From Bacillota bacterium (GTDB lineage Bacteria > Bacillota > Clostridia > Lachnospirales > Lachnospiraceae): 17,420 nucleotides of DNA. The stretch is from positions 1-17,420 of the forward strand of contig JAEWPQ010000139.1 of NCBI GenBank assembly GCA_023460575.1, written 5' to 3'. Both the position numbers and the translations under genes were made by a program. Of this stretch, positions 1 to 7,559 are shown piece after piece. The notes beneath the pieces were generated by a model. That model was not told the DNA's origin and searched no databases. It saw only the letters and a program-made list of their open reading frames with translations. Positions within the stretch are counted from its first letter, which is position 1. Each line of letters begins with the position of its first letter.

Positions 1-506
1 TTTGGAATTACCGTACATGCATATAATTCCTTACCTACCTTATCGTGTTCGATACCATAATATATACCTGGGGAACGTACCAGCTGGCTAACAATTACAC
101 GTTCGGCACCGTTAATCACGAAGGAACCGGTATCTGTCATAAGCGGAAGATCACCCATGAAGATCTCATGTTCATTAATTTCATCTTTATCTTTATTGCA
201 AAGCCTTACTTTTACCTTTAAAGGAGCTGCGTAAGTTGCATCTCGTTCTTTGCATTCTTCTATTGTGTACTTGATGTCATCCTTACATAATGTAAAATCG
301 ACAAACTCAAGACTTAAGTGTCCAGCAAAGTCTGCAATTGGAGAGATGTCTTCAAAGACTTCCTTCAATCCTTCATCAAGGAACCACTGATAGGAATTCT
401 TCTGAATCTCAATCAGGTTTGGCATCTCAAGCACTTCTTTTTGTCTTGAGAAACTCATTCTCAGGCTCTTACCGGCCGGGACCGGACGCATTCTGCTTTT
501 CTCCAT
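1..506 (-). CDS. rpoB: RNA polymerase beta subunit, N-terminal part (runs off the window)
   Basis: This is the catalytic beta subunit of RNA polymerase; only its first 168 codons are inside the window. Reading the minus strand from the ATG at 506 gives a protein starting MEKSRMRPVPAGKSLRMSFS. Near residues 123-150 it reaches the conserved beta-lobe block GDLPLMTDTGSFVINGAERV followed by VSQLVRSPG, which is diagnostic of bacterial RpoB. The frame is open to the window edge. An AGGGGTG ribosome site sits just upstream of the ATG (about 514-520). The gene has its own promoter about 90 bp upstream and is divergent from a small membrane-protein gene, so rplL is not directly upstream here. Identity is certain; nothing can be said about the rifampicin region, which lies outside. 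Confidence 0.97.
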   Translation of the reverse strand, partial: MEKSRMRPVPAGKSLRMSFSRQKEVLEMPNLIEIQKNSYQWFLDEGLKEVFEDISPIADFAGHLSLEFVDFTLCKDDIKYTIEECKERDATYAAPLKVKVRLCNKDKDEINEHEIFMGDLPLMTDTGSFVINGAERVIVSQLVRSPGIYYGIEHDKVGKELYACTVIP

Positions 507-597
507 TGACGTTTCACCCCTGTTTTCTTTCTATTCATTTCTGTTTTGGGCATAAATGTCCCAATAAGGCACACAAAGCCACAATAGTGCACATTCC

Positions 598-626
598 ATA
601 ATATCATAGTGCTGTCAAGGTGTCAA
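598..626 (-). promoter_or_regulatory. rpoB promoter
   Basis: On the minus strand a perfect TTGACA (626-621) is followed after exactly 17 bp by TATTAT (603-598). Transcription would start near 591, giving a leader of about 85 nt before the rpoB ATG. The leader contains a short TTGGG/CCCAA hairpin without a T tract, so I do not call an attenuator. Confidence 0.75.
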
Positions 627-637
627 GCATTTTTTAC

Positions 638-666
638 TTGTATTTCCCAGTAAAATGTGTTATACT
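638..666 (+). promoter_or_regulatory. Promoter of the divergent membrane-protein gene
   Basis: An extended -10 element, TG-T-TATACT, ends at 666 (TATACT 661-666) with a weak TTGTAT -35 at 638-643 and a 17-bp spacer. It faces away from the rpoB promoter, and the two -35 boxes are only 11 bp apart. Because the -10 lies downstream of the in-frame ATG at 655, that ATG cannot be the start on this transcript. This supports the GTG at 715. Confidence 0.6.
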
Positions 667-714
667 ATTGCAGATAGGCCCAATTTACAATATGAACTAT
701 TGGAGGTATTCCCG

Positions 715-1164
715 GTGAGCACATTTTTAAACGTTTTATTAGTAATTCTTTTCATCGTAGTGATAGCTCTGGCAGTCCTTTACTTTCTTGGAAGAAAGCT
801 GGAAAAGCGTCAGGTAGAACAGCAGCAGGCACTGGAAGCTGCGGCACAAACCGTTTCCATGCTTGTGATTGATAAGAAAAAGATGAGGCTAAAGGATGCC
901 GGGCTCCCAAAGATCGTGTTTGAACAAACACCAAAGTACATGCGCCGTACAAAGCTGCCGATCGTAAAAGCAAAGGTCGGACCAAAGGTAATGACATTAA
1001 TTGCAGACGCAAAAGTTTTTGACGTGCTTCCTGTTAAGACAGAGGCAAAGGTTGTGATTAGCGGTATCTACATAACCGAAATCAAAAGCCTCCGCGGCAA
1101 AGCAGTTCCTCCGGCGCCAAAGAAGAAATCTTTTTGGGACAGGTTTAAAAAGAACAATCATTAG
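715..1164 (+). CDS. Small single-span membrane protein of unknown function
   Basis: I do not recognise the family. The protein is 149 aa from a GTG start at 715, chosen because TGGAGG lies 8-9 bp upstream and because the promoter -10 overlaps the longer ORF's ATG at 655. Residues about 4-26 are a strong transmembrane segment (LNVLLVILFIVVIALAVLYF) followed by a charged, Lys/Glu/Gln-rich stretch that looks helical. The remaining cytoplasmic-looking part is rich in Lys and Val/Ile and has a basic C-terminus (SFWDRFKKNNH) after a PPAPKKK linker. It would be anchored in the membrane with a basic, possibly nucleic-acid- or lipid-facing tail; that is inference. It is monocistronic: divergent from rpoB and closed by a strong terminator. 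Confidence 0.75.
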   Translation: MSTFLNVLLVILFIVVIALAVLYFLGRKLEKRQVEQQQALEAAAQTVSMLVIDKKKMRLKDAGLPKIVFEQTPKYMRRTKLPIVKAKVGPKVMTLIADAKVFDVLPVKTEAKVVISGIYITEIKSLRGKAVPPAPKKKSFWDRFKKNNH

Positions 1165-1204
1165 ACCAGGTTACGATTCTTATCACCGGAACGTCTGTGA
1201 CAGA

Positions 1205-1245
1205 TGCCGATGAGCGATTAAATTCGTTCATCGGCGTTTTTATTT
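1205..1245 (+). terminator. Intrinsic terminator after the small membrane protein gene
   Basis: A 13-bp stem (1205-1217 with 1224-1236, including two G-T wobbles) has a 6-nt loop and is followed by a T-rich tail starting TTTTTATTTG. It ends the 715-1164 transcript. Confidence 0.85.
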
Positions 1246-1285
1246 GTCTTTAAATAAAATTTCTCAAAAATGACAGATAAATCTA

Positions 1286-1313
1286 TTGACATAGTGGAAA
1301 TATATGATATAAT
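1286..1313 (+). promoter_or_regulatory. Superoxide dismutase promoter
   Basis: Both hexamers match the vegetative sigma consensus exactly: TTGACA at 1286-1291 and TATAAT at 1308-1313, with a 16-bp spacer. Transcription is expected to start near 1320, leaving a leader of roughly 78 nt. So strong a promoter suggests that expression is controlled by repression. Confidence 0.85.
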
Positions 1314-1323
1314 CAAGTTACAA

Positions 1324-1343
1324 GTTAGTTAGCAATAACTAAC
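1324..1343 (+). promoter_or_regulatory. Perfect inverted repeat at the sod transcription start (candidate operator)
   Basis: GTTAGTTA (1324-1331) and TAACTAAC (1336-1343) are perfect inverted copies separated by GCAA. The site begins about 4 nt after the predicted transcription start, a classic repressor position. The layout resembles DtxR/IdeR-type metal-repressor boxes, which have TTAGG half sites and CCTAA partners, but the half sites are not identical to that consensus. There is no T tract after it, so it is not a terminator. Confidence 0.6.
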
Positions 1344-1397
1344 CACAATAAAAATATTATACATAAATATAAATGAGAACCCGAAAGGAGAACCGCT

Positions 1398-2018
1398 ATG
1401 TTTGAACAAATTTTATTACCTTATAAATATGAAGCTTTAGAACCCCATATCGATGCCCTTACGATGGAAACACATTATTCCAAGCATCATGCAGCTTATA
1501 CAAAGAACTTAAATGATGCTGCACAGATTGCCGGAGTTGAGAATATGGATATTGTTTCCCTTCTCTCCTCTCTCGATCAGATACCGGATGAAGCACTCAG
1601 AAAAACGATCAGGAATAATGGAGGCGGCTTTTATAATCACAACTTATATTTCTCCACTATGAGTCCTGACGGAGGCGGTGAGCCGGAAGGTCCTTTGAAA
1701 GCAGCTCTGGATGACACTTTTGGAAGCTTTTCACAGTTTAAGGTACAGTTAAGTGCACTGGCAGCCGGGCAGTTTGGATCTGGCTGGGGATGGCTCTCAG
1801 CCGACAAGAGCGGTAAGCTGTATCTATCATCAAGTCCCAACCAGGATAATCCGCTGATGGAAGGCGGAGGTAAAGTCCCCATACTTGGAATAGATGTCTG
1901 GGAACACGCCTATTATCTTAAGTATAAGAATTTAAGGGCTGACTACATAAAAGCATTCTTCGATGTGGTAAACTGGAAGGAAGTATCGAATAATTACGAA
2001 AAAGCAATGAGAGATTAA
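1398..2018 (+). CDS. sodA: Superoxide dismutase, Mn/Fe family
   Basis: This cytoplasmic enzyme converts superoxide to oxygen and hydrogen peroxide. At 206 aa it has the usual family length. The four metal ligands are visible: His26 (HYSKHH), His81 (NHNLYF), Asp166 and His170 (DVWEHAYY). The residue pair that separates Mn from Fe enzymes looks Mn-type or cambialistic: Gly77 in the GGG stretch before the second ligand, and Gln149 in the PNQDNPL motif. Metal choice cannot be settled from sequence. AAAGGAG lies 7 bp before the ATG. The gene is monocistronic, with a consensus promoter, an inverted repeat at the start site and a strong terminator. The symbol sodA is used because of the Mn-type signature. 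Confidence 0.95.
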   Translation: MFEQILLPYKYEALEPHIDALTMETHYSKHHAAYTKNLNDAAQIAGVENMDIVSLLSSLDQIPDEALRKTIRNNGGGFYNHNLYFSTMSPDGGGEPEGPLKAALDDTFGSFSQFKVQLSALAAGQFGSGWGWLSADKSGKLYLSSSPNQDNPLMEGGGKVPILGIDVWEHAYYLKYKNLRADYIKAFFDVVNWKEVSNNYEKAMRD

Positions 2019-2033
2019 AAGAATAATTATTAT

Positions 2034-2070
2034 GGAGGGAAAACGAATCTGTTTTCCCTCCTCTGTTTTG
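2034..2070. terminator. Terminator between sod and the efflux operon, probably bidirectional
   Basis: A perfect 11-bp stem (2034-2044 with 2051-2061) carries a 6-nt loop. On the plus strand it is followed by TCTGTTTTG. On the minus strand, which serves the RND gene ending at 2099, it is followed by an AT-rich run ending TTCTTTT. The two genes converge on it. Confidence 0.8.
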
Positions 2071-2098
2071 CTGTCAAAATGACTTTTTACAGTTTAAA

Positions 2099-5000
2099 TT
2101 AATCACATACCATTTCTCCTTCACCGCCGATTTTCTTACGCCCCATTTTATAAACAACGCGATAGAATGTTGGAAGTAAAAGAAGTGTTAAAGCTGTGGA
2201 AGCAAGTAATCCACCCACGTTAACCAAAGCGAGTCCCTGCATCATCTTACCTGATTTACCATATGCAAGTGCATTGGGAACCATAGATATGACTGTGGTC
2301 AGGGTAGTCATGAAAATAGGTCTCATACGTATTGCACCTGCTTCCACCAGAGCTTTGTCTAACGGCATTTCTCCAAGCATTTGGTTAACCGTCTCTACAT
2401 ACAGAATACCATTATTTACAACGGTACCGACAAGCATCAAAAATCCCAGCATGGATACCATATCAATCGGGCAGTCAGCAGCAAACAGCAGACCAAAAGA
2501 ACCAATCAGACTGAACGGAATCGAAGTCATTACCATAGCAGAATATTTAGGTGACTCAAACTGAATTGCCATAACAATAAACACCAGGAAAATACCGGTT
2601 ATCAAAGCGCCGCCTAATGCATCCAGCTCTTCATTCATTATTTTATCCAGATCATTGGTCATAGGCTTCACGCCTGCCGGCAATTTCCAGTCTTTTACAA
2701 ATTTCTCAACATCATTTTCCGCAGTTTTTACATATTCTGCCTGAGGCTGCATGGTAATGGCAACCTTATATTGTTTATCCTTTCGCTCAATCTGCCTCGG
2801 ACTGTCTTTATAATAGATATCAGCCAGATCGCTGAGCGGAAGCGTTGTTCCTGTGGCGGTTGTTATCATCATTCCCTGCAGATCCTCTATAGCATCATAT
2901 TTATCCGGAGCATACTCCACCTTAACATCAATATCCTCTCCTTCAACACGAATTGTTGATGATTTAATTCCGCTTAAACTGGAATATACACTGGAACCGA
3001 TTACAGCCGGAGTCAATCCTTCTGCCTGTGCTTTTACAGGGTCAACACGTACTTTTACAACAGGAGCTGCGTTCTCCACGCTTGAATGAACCTGCATAAC
3101 ATCTTTTCTCTTCTGCAGCTCAGCAACCAAATCTGCACTTGCTTTTTTCAGTGTCTCATAGTTGGTACTCTGCAGGTCAATCTCAATTTCATCACCAGAC
3201 TGCATGGCACTGGACATGGTAGTACTTCCTTCTTTTAAGGTTACGGAACAATCTTTAAAATCCGCCATCGTTCCTCTCCACTTATCAATTACCTGATCCG
3301 TGGTAAGTTTCCGTCCATCTTTCAGATAAGCATTCAGGGTTACATCACTGTCAGATTTTATGCTCAGTCCTCCGGAACCATAAGTTATGAGATAATGATC
3401 TACATTTTCATCTTTGGAGACAAACTCCTCCAGACCTGCTACTGACTGATTAATGGCATCAACAGAAAGACCTGGCTTTGTTTTTATAGTCATACTGACA
3501 ATACCCTCATCTACAGAGGTCATTAAATCCACTCTCAGCTTGGACGCCATTCCAAATGCAGCTGCTAAAAGCAGTATACTTATCCCAAATACCAGCGTCG
3601 TCCTGGTTATAAGAGAAGGAATGTGTTTTCTATACCAGTTCTGCAAAGACTTTATAAGACCGTTTACCGGAGCCTTTTCTTTTTCAACCGGGTGCCAGTG
3701 TACAAAGCTTAACGGCACAATGGTTACGGCTGAAAATAAAGATGCAGTCATACAAAATACAATCGTATAACCCAGCTGTTTGAATAACTGTCCTGACATT
3801 CCGCTTAGAAAGACCAGAGGTAAAAATACTACGCAGGTCGTGATTGTACCACCGGTAATAGACCCTACCATCATACGACTGCCTTCTATTGCAGCATCAA
3901 AGTAATTTCTCGTTTCTTTTGCACGGAAACAGCCATCCAAAACATTGATGGAGTTATCAACCATCATACCTACACCAAGTACCAGCGATGTAAGGGATAT
4001 AACATTTAAAGAAAAGCCCATGGCACTCATACAAATCAGGGACAGCACCACAGATATGGGAATAGAGGTACCTACTATAACAGATGCCCTCAAATCTCCG
4101 TAAAACAGGAACAGGATAATCATGGAAAGGATAATAGCCATGACCATGGTTTGCACTACGTTTGATATGGAATCCATAATTACATCGCTGGAATCATTGA
4201 CCACCGTAATACTGACGCCTGGATTTTCAGCTAATATCTCTCCGATTTGTTTGGTTACCTGTTTGGAAACTTCAATCGCAGTGGCGTCAGACTGCTTCTT
4301 TATATCAAGAGAAATGATGTCTTCTCCGTTATAACGTCCGATGGAATCCTTGTCTTCCAGGGCATCAAATACATCTGCAATATCCGATAAATGTATGGTA
4401 TCGCCATTTGCAAGCGGGACTGCAATCTTTTTTAAGCTTTCTGTATTATCATAATCATTTCCCACACTGACATTGAGATTTTGTCTTCCAACATCAATAT
4501 CTCCGGCAGGAATTGTAAAATCTGCAGCACCCACTATTTGAGCAACTGCCGGCATATTTAAATGATACTGTTTTAATTTTTCCGGATCCAGCTGAACTTT
4601 TACATAACTTTCCTGTCCGCCGGCAATGGATACTTCACTGACTGAGCTGAGTTTTTCAAACTCCGGAACGATTTTATTATCCACATATGTATACAGATTT
4701 TGACCTACATTTCCGCTGACTGCCAGTGTGACTGCAGCTTCTGAAGTCAGATTTAATTCCAGTATTTTGGGTTCCTCAATATCATCAGGCATATCATTAC
4801 GGATTCCATCGATTGCTTTTTTCAGATTAATATAAGCTGTATCGATGTTTGTTCCGTATTCATACTTTACTAATACAATTGATACATTCTCTTTTGAATA
4901 AGAGTTGATGGTATCAACGCCATCCAGAGATGATATGGCGTCTTCCTGCTTGGTAGTAATTAAGTCATTTACATCCTCCGGGCTGGCTCCTACATAAACA

Positions 5001-5149
5001 GTACCGATAACCAGCATGGGAAGATCCATTTCAGGAGTGAGTTCTACTTTTGTACCCAATAAAGCCTGAATTCCAAAATAAGCGATCGTAATCAGGCAGA
5101 GTATAATGGTTACCGGCCTTTTTACTGCAAATTTTGTCAAATTAACCAT
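2099..5149 (-). CDS. RND family (AcrB/SwrC-like) efflux transporter
   Basis: This is the proton-driven inner-membrane pump of an RND export complex. It is 1016 aa from the ATG at 5149, the typical RND length. It begins with a TM segment right after KRPVT, then a first large extracellular domain, a TM cluster (about 325-480), a second extracellular domain (about 535-835) and a final TM cluster ending near 1000. The TM4 proton-relay motif reads GMMVDNSIN, so the first Asp (about residue 398) is kept and the second is Asn. The AcrB TM10 Lys position is Asn (VVNNGIL). I believe this pattern is common in Gram-positive SwrC-type pumps. An AGGTG ribosome site overlaps the end of the upstream fusion-protein gene, and the ATG lies 1 bp past that stop; a GTG at 5158 is a less likely start. 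Substrate unknown. Confidence 0.93.
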   Translation of the reverse strand: MVNLTKFAVKRPVTIILCLITIAYFGIQALLGTKVELTPEMDLPMLVIGTVYVGASPEDVNDLITTKQEDAISSLDGVDTINSYSKENVSIVLVKYEYGTNIDTAYINLKKAIDGIRNDMPDDIEEPKILELNLTSEAAVTLAVSGNVGQNLYTYVDNKIVPEFEKLSSVSEVSIAGGQESYVKVQLDPEKLKQYHLNMPAVAQIVGAADFTIPAGDIDVGRQNLNVSVGNDYDNTESLKKIAVPLANGDTIHLSDIADVFDALEDKDSIGRYNGEDIISLDIKKQSDATAIEVSKQVTKQIGEILAENPGVSITVVNDSSDVIMDSISNVVQTMVMAIILSMIILFLFYGDLRASVIVGTSIPISVVLSLICMSAMGFSLNVISLTSLVLGVGMMVDNSINVLDGCFRAKETRNYFDAAIEGSRMMVGSITGGTITTCVVFLPLVFLSGMSGQLFKQLGYTIVFCMTASLFSAVTIVPLSFVHWHPVEKEKAPVNGLIKSLQNWYRKHIPSLITRTTLVFGISILLLAAAFGMASKLRVDLMTSVDEGIVSMTIKTKPGLSVDAINQSVAGLEEFVSKDENVDHYLITYGSGGLSIKSDSDVTLNAYLKDGRKLTTDQVIDKWRGTMADFKDCSVTLKEGSTTMSSAMQSGDEIEIDLQSTNYETLKKASADLVAELQKRKDVMQVHSSVENAAPVVKVRVDPVKAQAEGLTPAVIGSSVYSSLSGIKSSTIRVEGEDIDVKVEYAPDKYDAIEDLQGMMITTATGTTLPLSDLADIYYKDSPRQIERKDKQYKVAITMQPQAEYVKTAENDVEKFVKDWKLPAGVKPMTNDLDKIMNEELDALGGALITGIFLVFIVMAIQFESPKYSAMVMTSIPFSLIGSFGLLFAADCPIDMVSMLGFLMLVGTVVNNGILYVETVNQMLGEMPLDKALVEAGAIRMRPIFMTTLTTVISMVPNALAYGKSGKMMQGLALVNVGGLLASTALTLLLLPTFYRVVYKMGRKKIGGEGEMVCD

Positions 5150-5150
5150 A

Positions 5151-6272
5151 TTATTCACCTACCTTCGAGTCCGCGTTGGCAGGTGTCACTGTCTCTTCTT
5201 CCGATTCCTGCGTTTTATTATCTTCTCCCAGCAGAACCTCCGTTCCATCAATCAGCTCATTGCTCCAACTGATTATCACCTTGCTGTCATTTGTAATTCC
5301 GGATGTTACTTCCATTTTTTCGTTATCATATATTCCCGTAGAAATTTCTGTTTTTCTTGCAATACCATTATCGTAACAGTAAACAAAGGGCACACCTGCA
5401 TCGTAACTGACTGCGTCAACCGGAATTATCATGACTCCTGTCGCCTTACTCATGATAACAGTAATTTTGACCCTTGTTCCCGTTGTCAGACCTTTCGAAT
5501 CAGTAAGCACTGACTTTACGTCGTAGAGACCGGTTTCGCCATTAACCACTGAACTGATTTCCGTAACCGCTCCTTCATATTTCACACCATTTTTTTCTAC
5601 TGATATGGAATCGTTAACTGCCAAATTCTGTAAAGTCTTTTCTGTAATTCCAAACGTTATCTGAATCTGATTTGTTCCTGAAATTTTACAGATTTCTGAT
5701 CCCACCGCAATATGGTCATGTGGTTCAACCGTTCGCGATTCTACCACACCGCTAATGGGAGCAGTCACTGTGGTATATTCAAGCTGCAGATCATACTGGT
5801 TTTTTGCTGCATCATATTTCAGCTTCGCATTATTTGCAGCATTCTGAGCCTGTTCCAGTGTCTCATGGGATACCGCACCGGTAGAATAAAGAGCCTCTGT
5901 TCTGGCAAGTGTATTGTGACTGTCACTAACCGCTATGGCTGCGGAGTCTACATTAATTTTTAAAGTTGTTAAAGCATCTGAATCAATTTTGCAAAGAGGC
6001 TGACCGGCTTCTACCATGTCTCCTGCGCGAAAATAAACTTCCAGTACTTCTCCATTCATTTTAGGCTGCACGTTTGCCTTTAACTCAGGCTCTACTGTTC
6101 CCGTCAAGTCTGTGTATAGGGTTATATCCCCTGTCTGAGGCTGTTCTACTGACACAAGAGGCCGTGTTTCATACGGTTTTTCTTCCTTTTTCTTCCCAAA
6201 AATACTAAATCCGATGATTCCGGCCGCTATTATTATAATTGCACCAAAAGCCAGTTTTTTCTTACTCTTCAT
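5151..6272 (-). CDS. Membrane fusion protein (HlyD/AcrA type) of the RND pump
   Basis: This is the periplasmic-adaptor homologue that links an RND pump to its channel; in a monoderm it would lie on the outer face of the membrane. It has 373 aa from the ATG at 6272, preceded by AAAGGA at good spacing. An in-frame TTG at 6290 gives a longer form with no ribosome site. Residues 7-26 are a membrane anchor (LAFGAIIIIAAGIIGFSIFG) with no lipobox. A split lipoyl domain follows (GDMVEAGQPLCKID near 85-98 and APISGVVESRTVEPHD near 171-186) around a short alpha-helical hairpin (about 105-165), then beta-barrel and membrane-proximal parts. The C-terminal tail is rich in Glu and Thr. The helical hairpin is the part expected to touch a TolC-like partner. 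Confidence 0.92.
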   Translation of the reverse strand: MKSKKKLAFGAIIIIAAGIIGFSIFGKKKEEKPYETRPLVSVEQPQTGDITLYTDLTGTVEPELKANVQPKMNGEVLEVYFRAGDMVEAGQPLCKIDSDALTTLKINVDSAAIAVSDSHNTLARTEALYSTGAVSHETLEQAQNAANNAKLKYDAAKNQYDLQLEYTTVTAPISGVVESRTVEPHDHIAVGSEICKISGTNQIQITFGITEKTLQNLAVNDSISVEKNGVKYEGAVTEISSVVNGETGLYDVKSVLTDSKGLTTGTRVKITVIMSKATGVMIIPVDAVSYDAGVPFVYCYDNGIARKTEISTGIYDNEKMEVTSGITNDSKVIISWSNELIDGTEVLLGEDNKTQESEEETVTPANADSKVGE

Positions 6273-6328
6273 CTCATATTCCTTTCTCAAAATCCCTTGA
6301 TGTAAAATTTATGCTAATCATCTGAGTT

Positions 6329-7546
6329 TTAAAAATCCAGTATTCCCTGCGTTGCCCAGTAATATAGCTCCATAGCCTGGCGCAGAGACAGATCAGCATT
6401 TGTTTTATTCCCGTCTGCCTGATAGTAAGACAGCATTTGTCCCAAATACTCTATCTGACTGATGGAACCGTTCTGCATTTGTACTTCAGTTGCATTTTTT
6501 ATAACAACTGCCTGGTCATATGCAGTGCGGGCCGCCTCACAGTTTTTCTCCTTTTCCATAATGTCCTGATACAGCTGTTCCATCTGAATTGACAGGTTCT
6601 GTTCCATCTGTTCCTCATTGCGGAATTTTGATTTCACTCTGGTCGTGCTTCTGTCTGTTTTCCTGTGTCGTTCATCAATTAACGTATAATTATTGCGGAT
6701 TGCCGACGCTGTATCCTCCTGCAGATTCAATTCATCAATCTTACTTAAATCCACTGGGGGTACAGTCTGAATCTGAGGCATTTCCTCCCCTGTCCAGCCT
6801 GTCAGCAGTTTTAGAGTTGATCCCAGATTTTCCACGGTATTATCAAGGCTGGCAAGCGAGCTTTCTGCAGACAGGAGATTTTTTTTTGCGGCAATCACCT
6901 CTGCATCAGTCGCCATACCCAGACCTTGCATAGAGACAGTGGCAGAATAAAGTTTTTCGTACATTTCCGTCATAGTCTGCAGTGTTTTTTTCTGAGCTGA
7001 AGCCATATTGTAGCCGATCATCGCCTGCTGGGCTCCATTGGTCAGCTGTTTTGCACCTTTCCTGACCGGTTCATAGGAAGAGGCATCGGATTTGGTGTTA
7101 TCGTTATAGGCTCTGCTGATTTTGTCTCCAGCACTCTTCATTGCATTTTCATAGGCCCGGAGAGTGGCGTACAGGATCTGGCCGTCCATTGTGGCGAGTC
7201 CTCCTTCATCCCTTACGTCATCCGCGTCATCTTTGAAATCATCAGCATCGTCATAGGCTGCCATATACTGGTCCTTCACATCATCCATAGCAGACCAGTA
7301 CATCTCATTTGCAGAAACCATATTGGGATTAAACAGCTTAATCCTGTCTCCCAGTTCGTCATATTCCAGCACATTATCCTGGATCAATTCACTCTGTTTT
7401 TCATCATACCCATCCGGGACCGCATTTTCTGCTTTTCCAGGCTCTTTCATACCAGCTGCAAATGCCGGAAGTACATTCCCTGTCATGGAGACAATAGCTG
7501 CTGTAAGCAGGAAAGCATGCCACTTATTACCCATCTTCCAACGCAT
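6329..7546 (-). CDS. TolC-like (outer membrane efflux protein family) secreted protein 2
   Basis: A 405-aa secreted protein with the helical TolC/OEP pattern. The start is the ATG at 7546: GGAGG lies 8 bp upstream, right after the stop of the preceding gene, and this start gives a signal peptide (AFLLTAAIVS...LPAFA, cleavage near residue 30). Two long helical segments each carry OEP-like heptads, for example TDAEVIAAKKNLLSAESSL followed by LLTGWTG. An Asp-rich block (residues about 98-114, containing two DDADD-type units) sits near the N-terminus. It is shorter than typical TolC, and I see no obvious barrel strands. It is homologous to the gene just upstream, which shares the DN..EY.E..D.I pattern after the signal peptide. 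Its role is presumably a channel or adaptor with the fusion protein; in a monoderm that is inference. Confidence 0.75.
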   Translation of the reverse strand: MRWKMGNKWHAFLLTAAIVSMTGNVLPAFAAGMKEPGKAENAVPDGYDEKQSELIQDNVLEYDELGDRIKLFNPNMVSANEMYWSAMDDVKDQYMAAYDDADDFKDDADDVRDEGGLATMDGQILYATLRAYENAMKSAGDKISRAYNDNTKSDASSYEPVRKGAKQLTNGAQQAMIGYNMASAQKKTLQTMTEMYEKLYSATVSMQGLGMATDAEVIAAKKNLLSAESSLASLDNTVENLGSTLKLLTGWTGEEMPQIQTVPPVDLSKIDELNLQEDTASAIRNNYTLIDERHRKTDRSTTRVKSKFRNEEQMEQNLSIQMEQLYQDIMEKEKNCEAARTAYDQAVVIKNATEVQMQNGSISQIEYLGQMLSYYQADGNKTNADLSLRQAMELYYWATQGILDF

Positions 7547-7559
7547 GATTTTATCCTCC

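Noticed and set aside
507..591. Hairpin TTGGG/CCCAA in the rpoB leader as an attenuator or ribosomal-protein binding site
   Set aside because: Only five base pairs with no T tract and no resemblance to a known leader element.
655..714. Upstream in-frame ATG that would lengthen the small membrane protein by 20 residues
   Set aside because: The promoter -10 (661-666) lies downstream of this ATG, and the 20 residues do not look like a leader; the GTG at 715 has a strong ribosome site.
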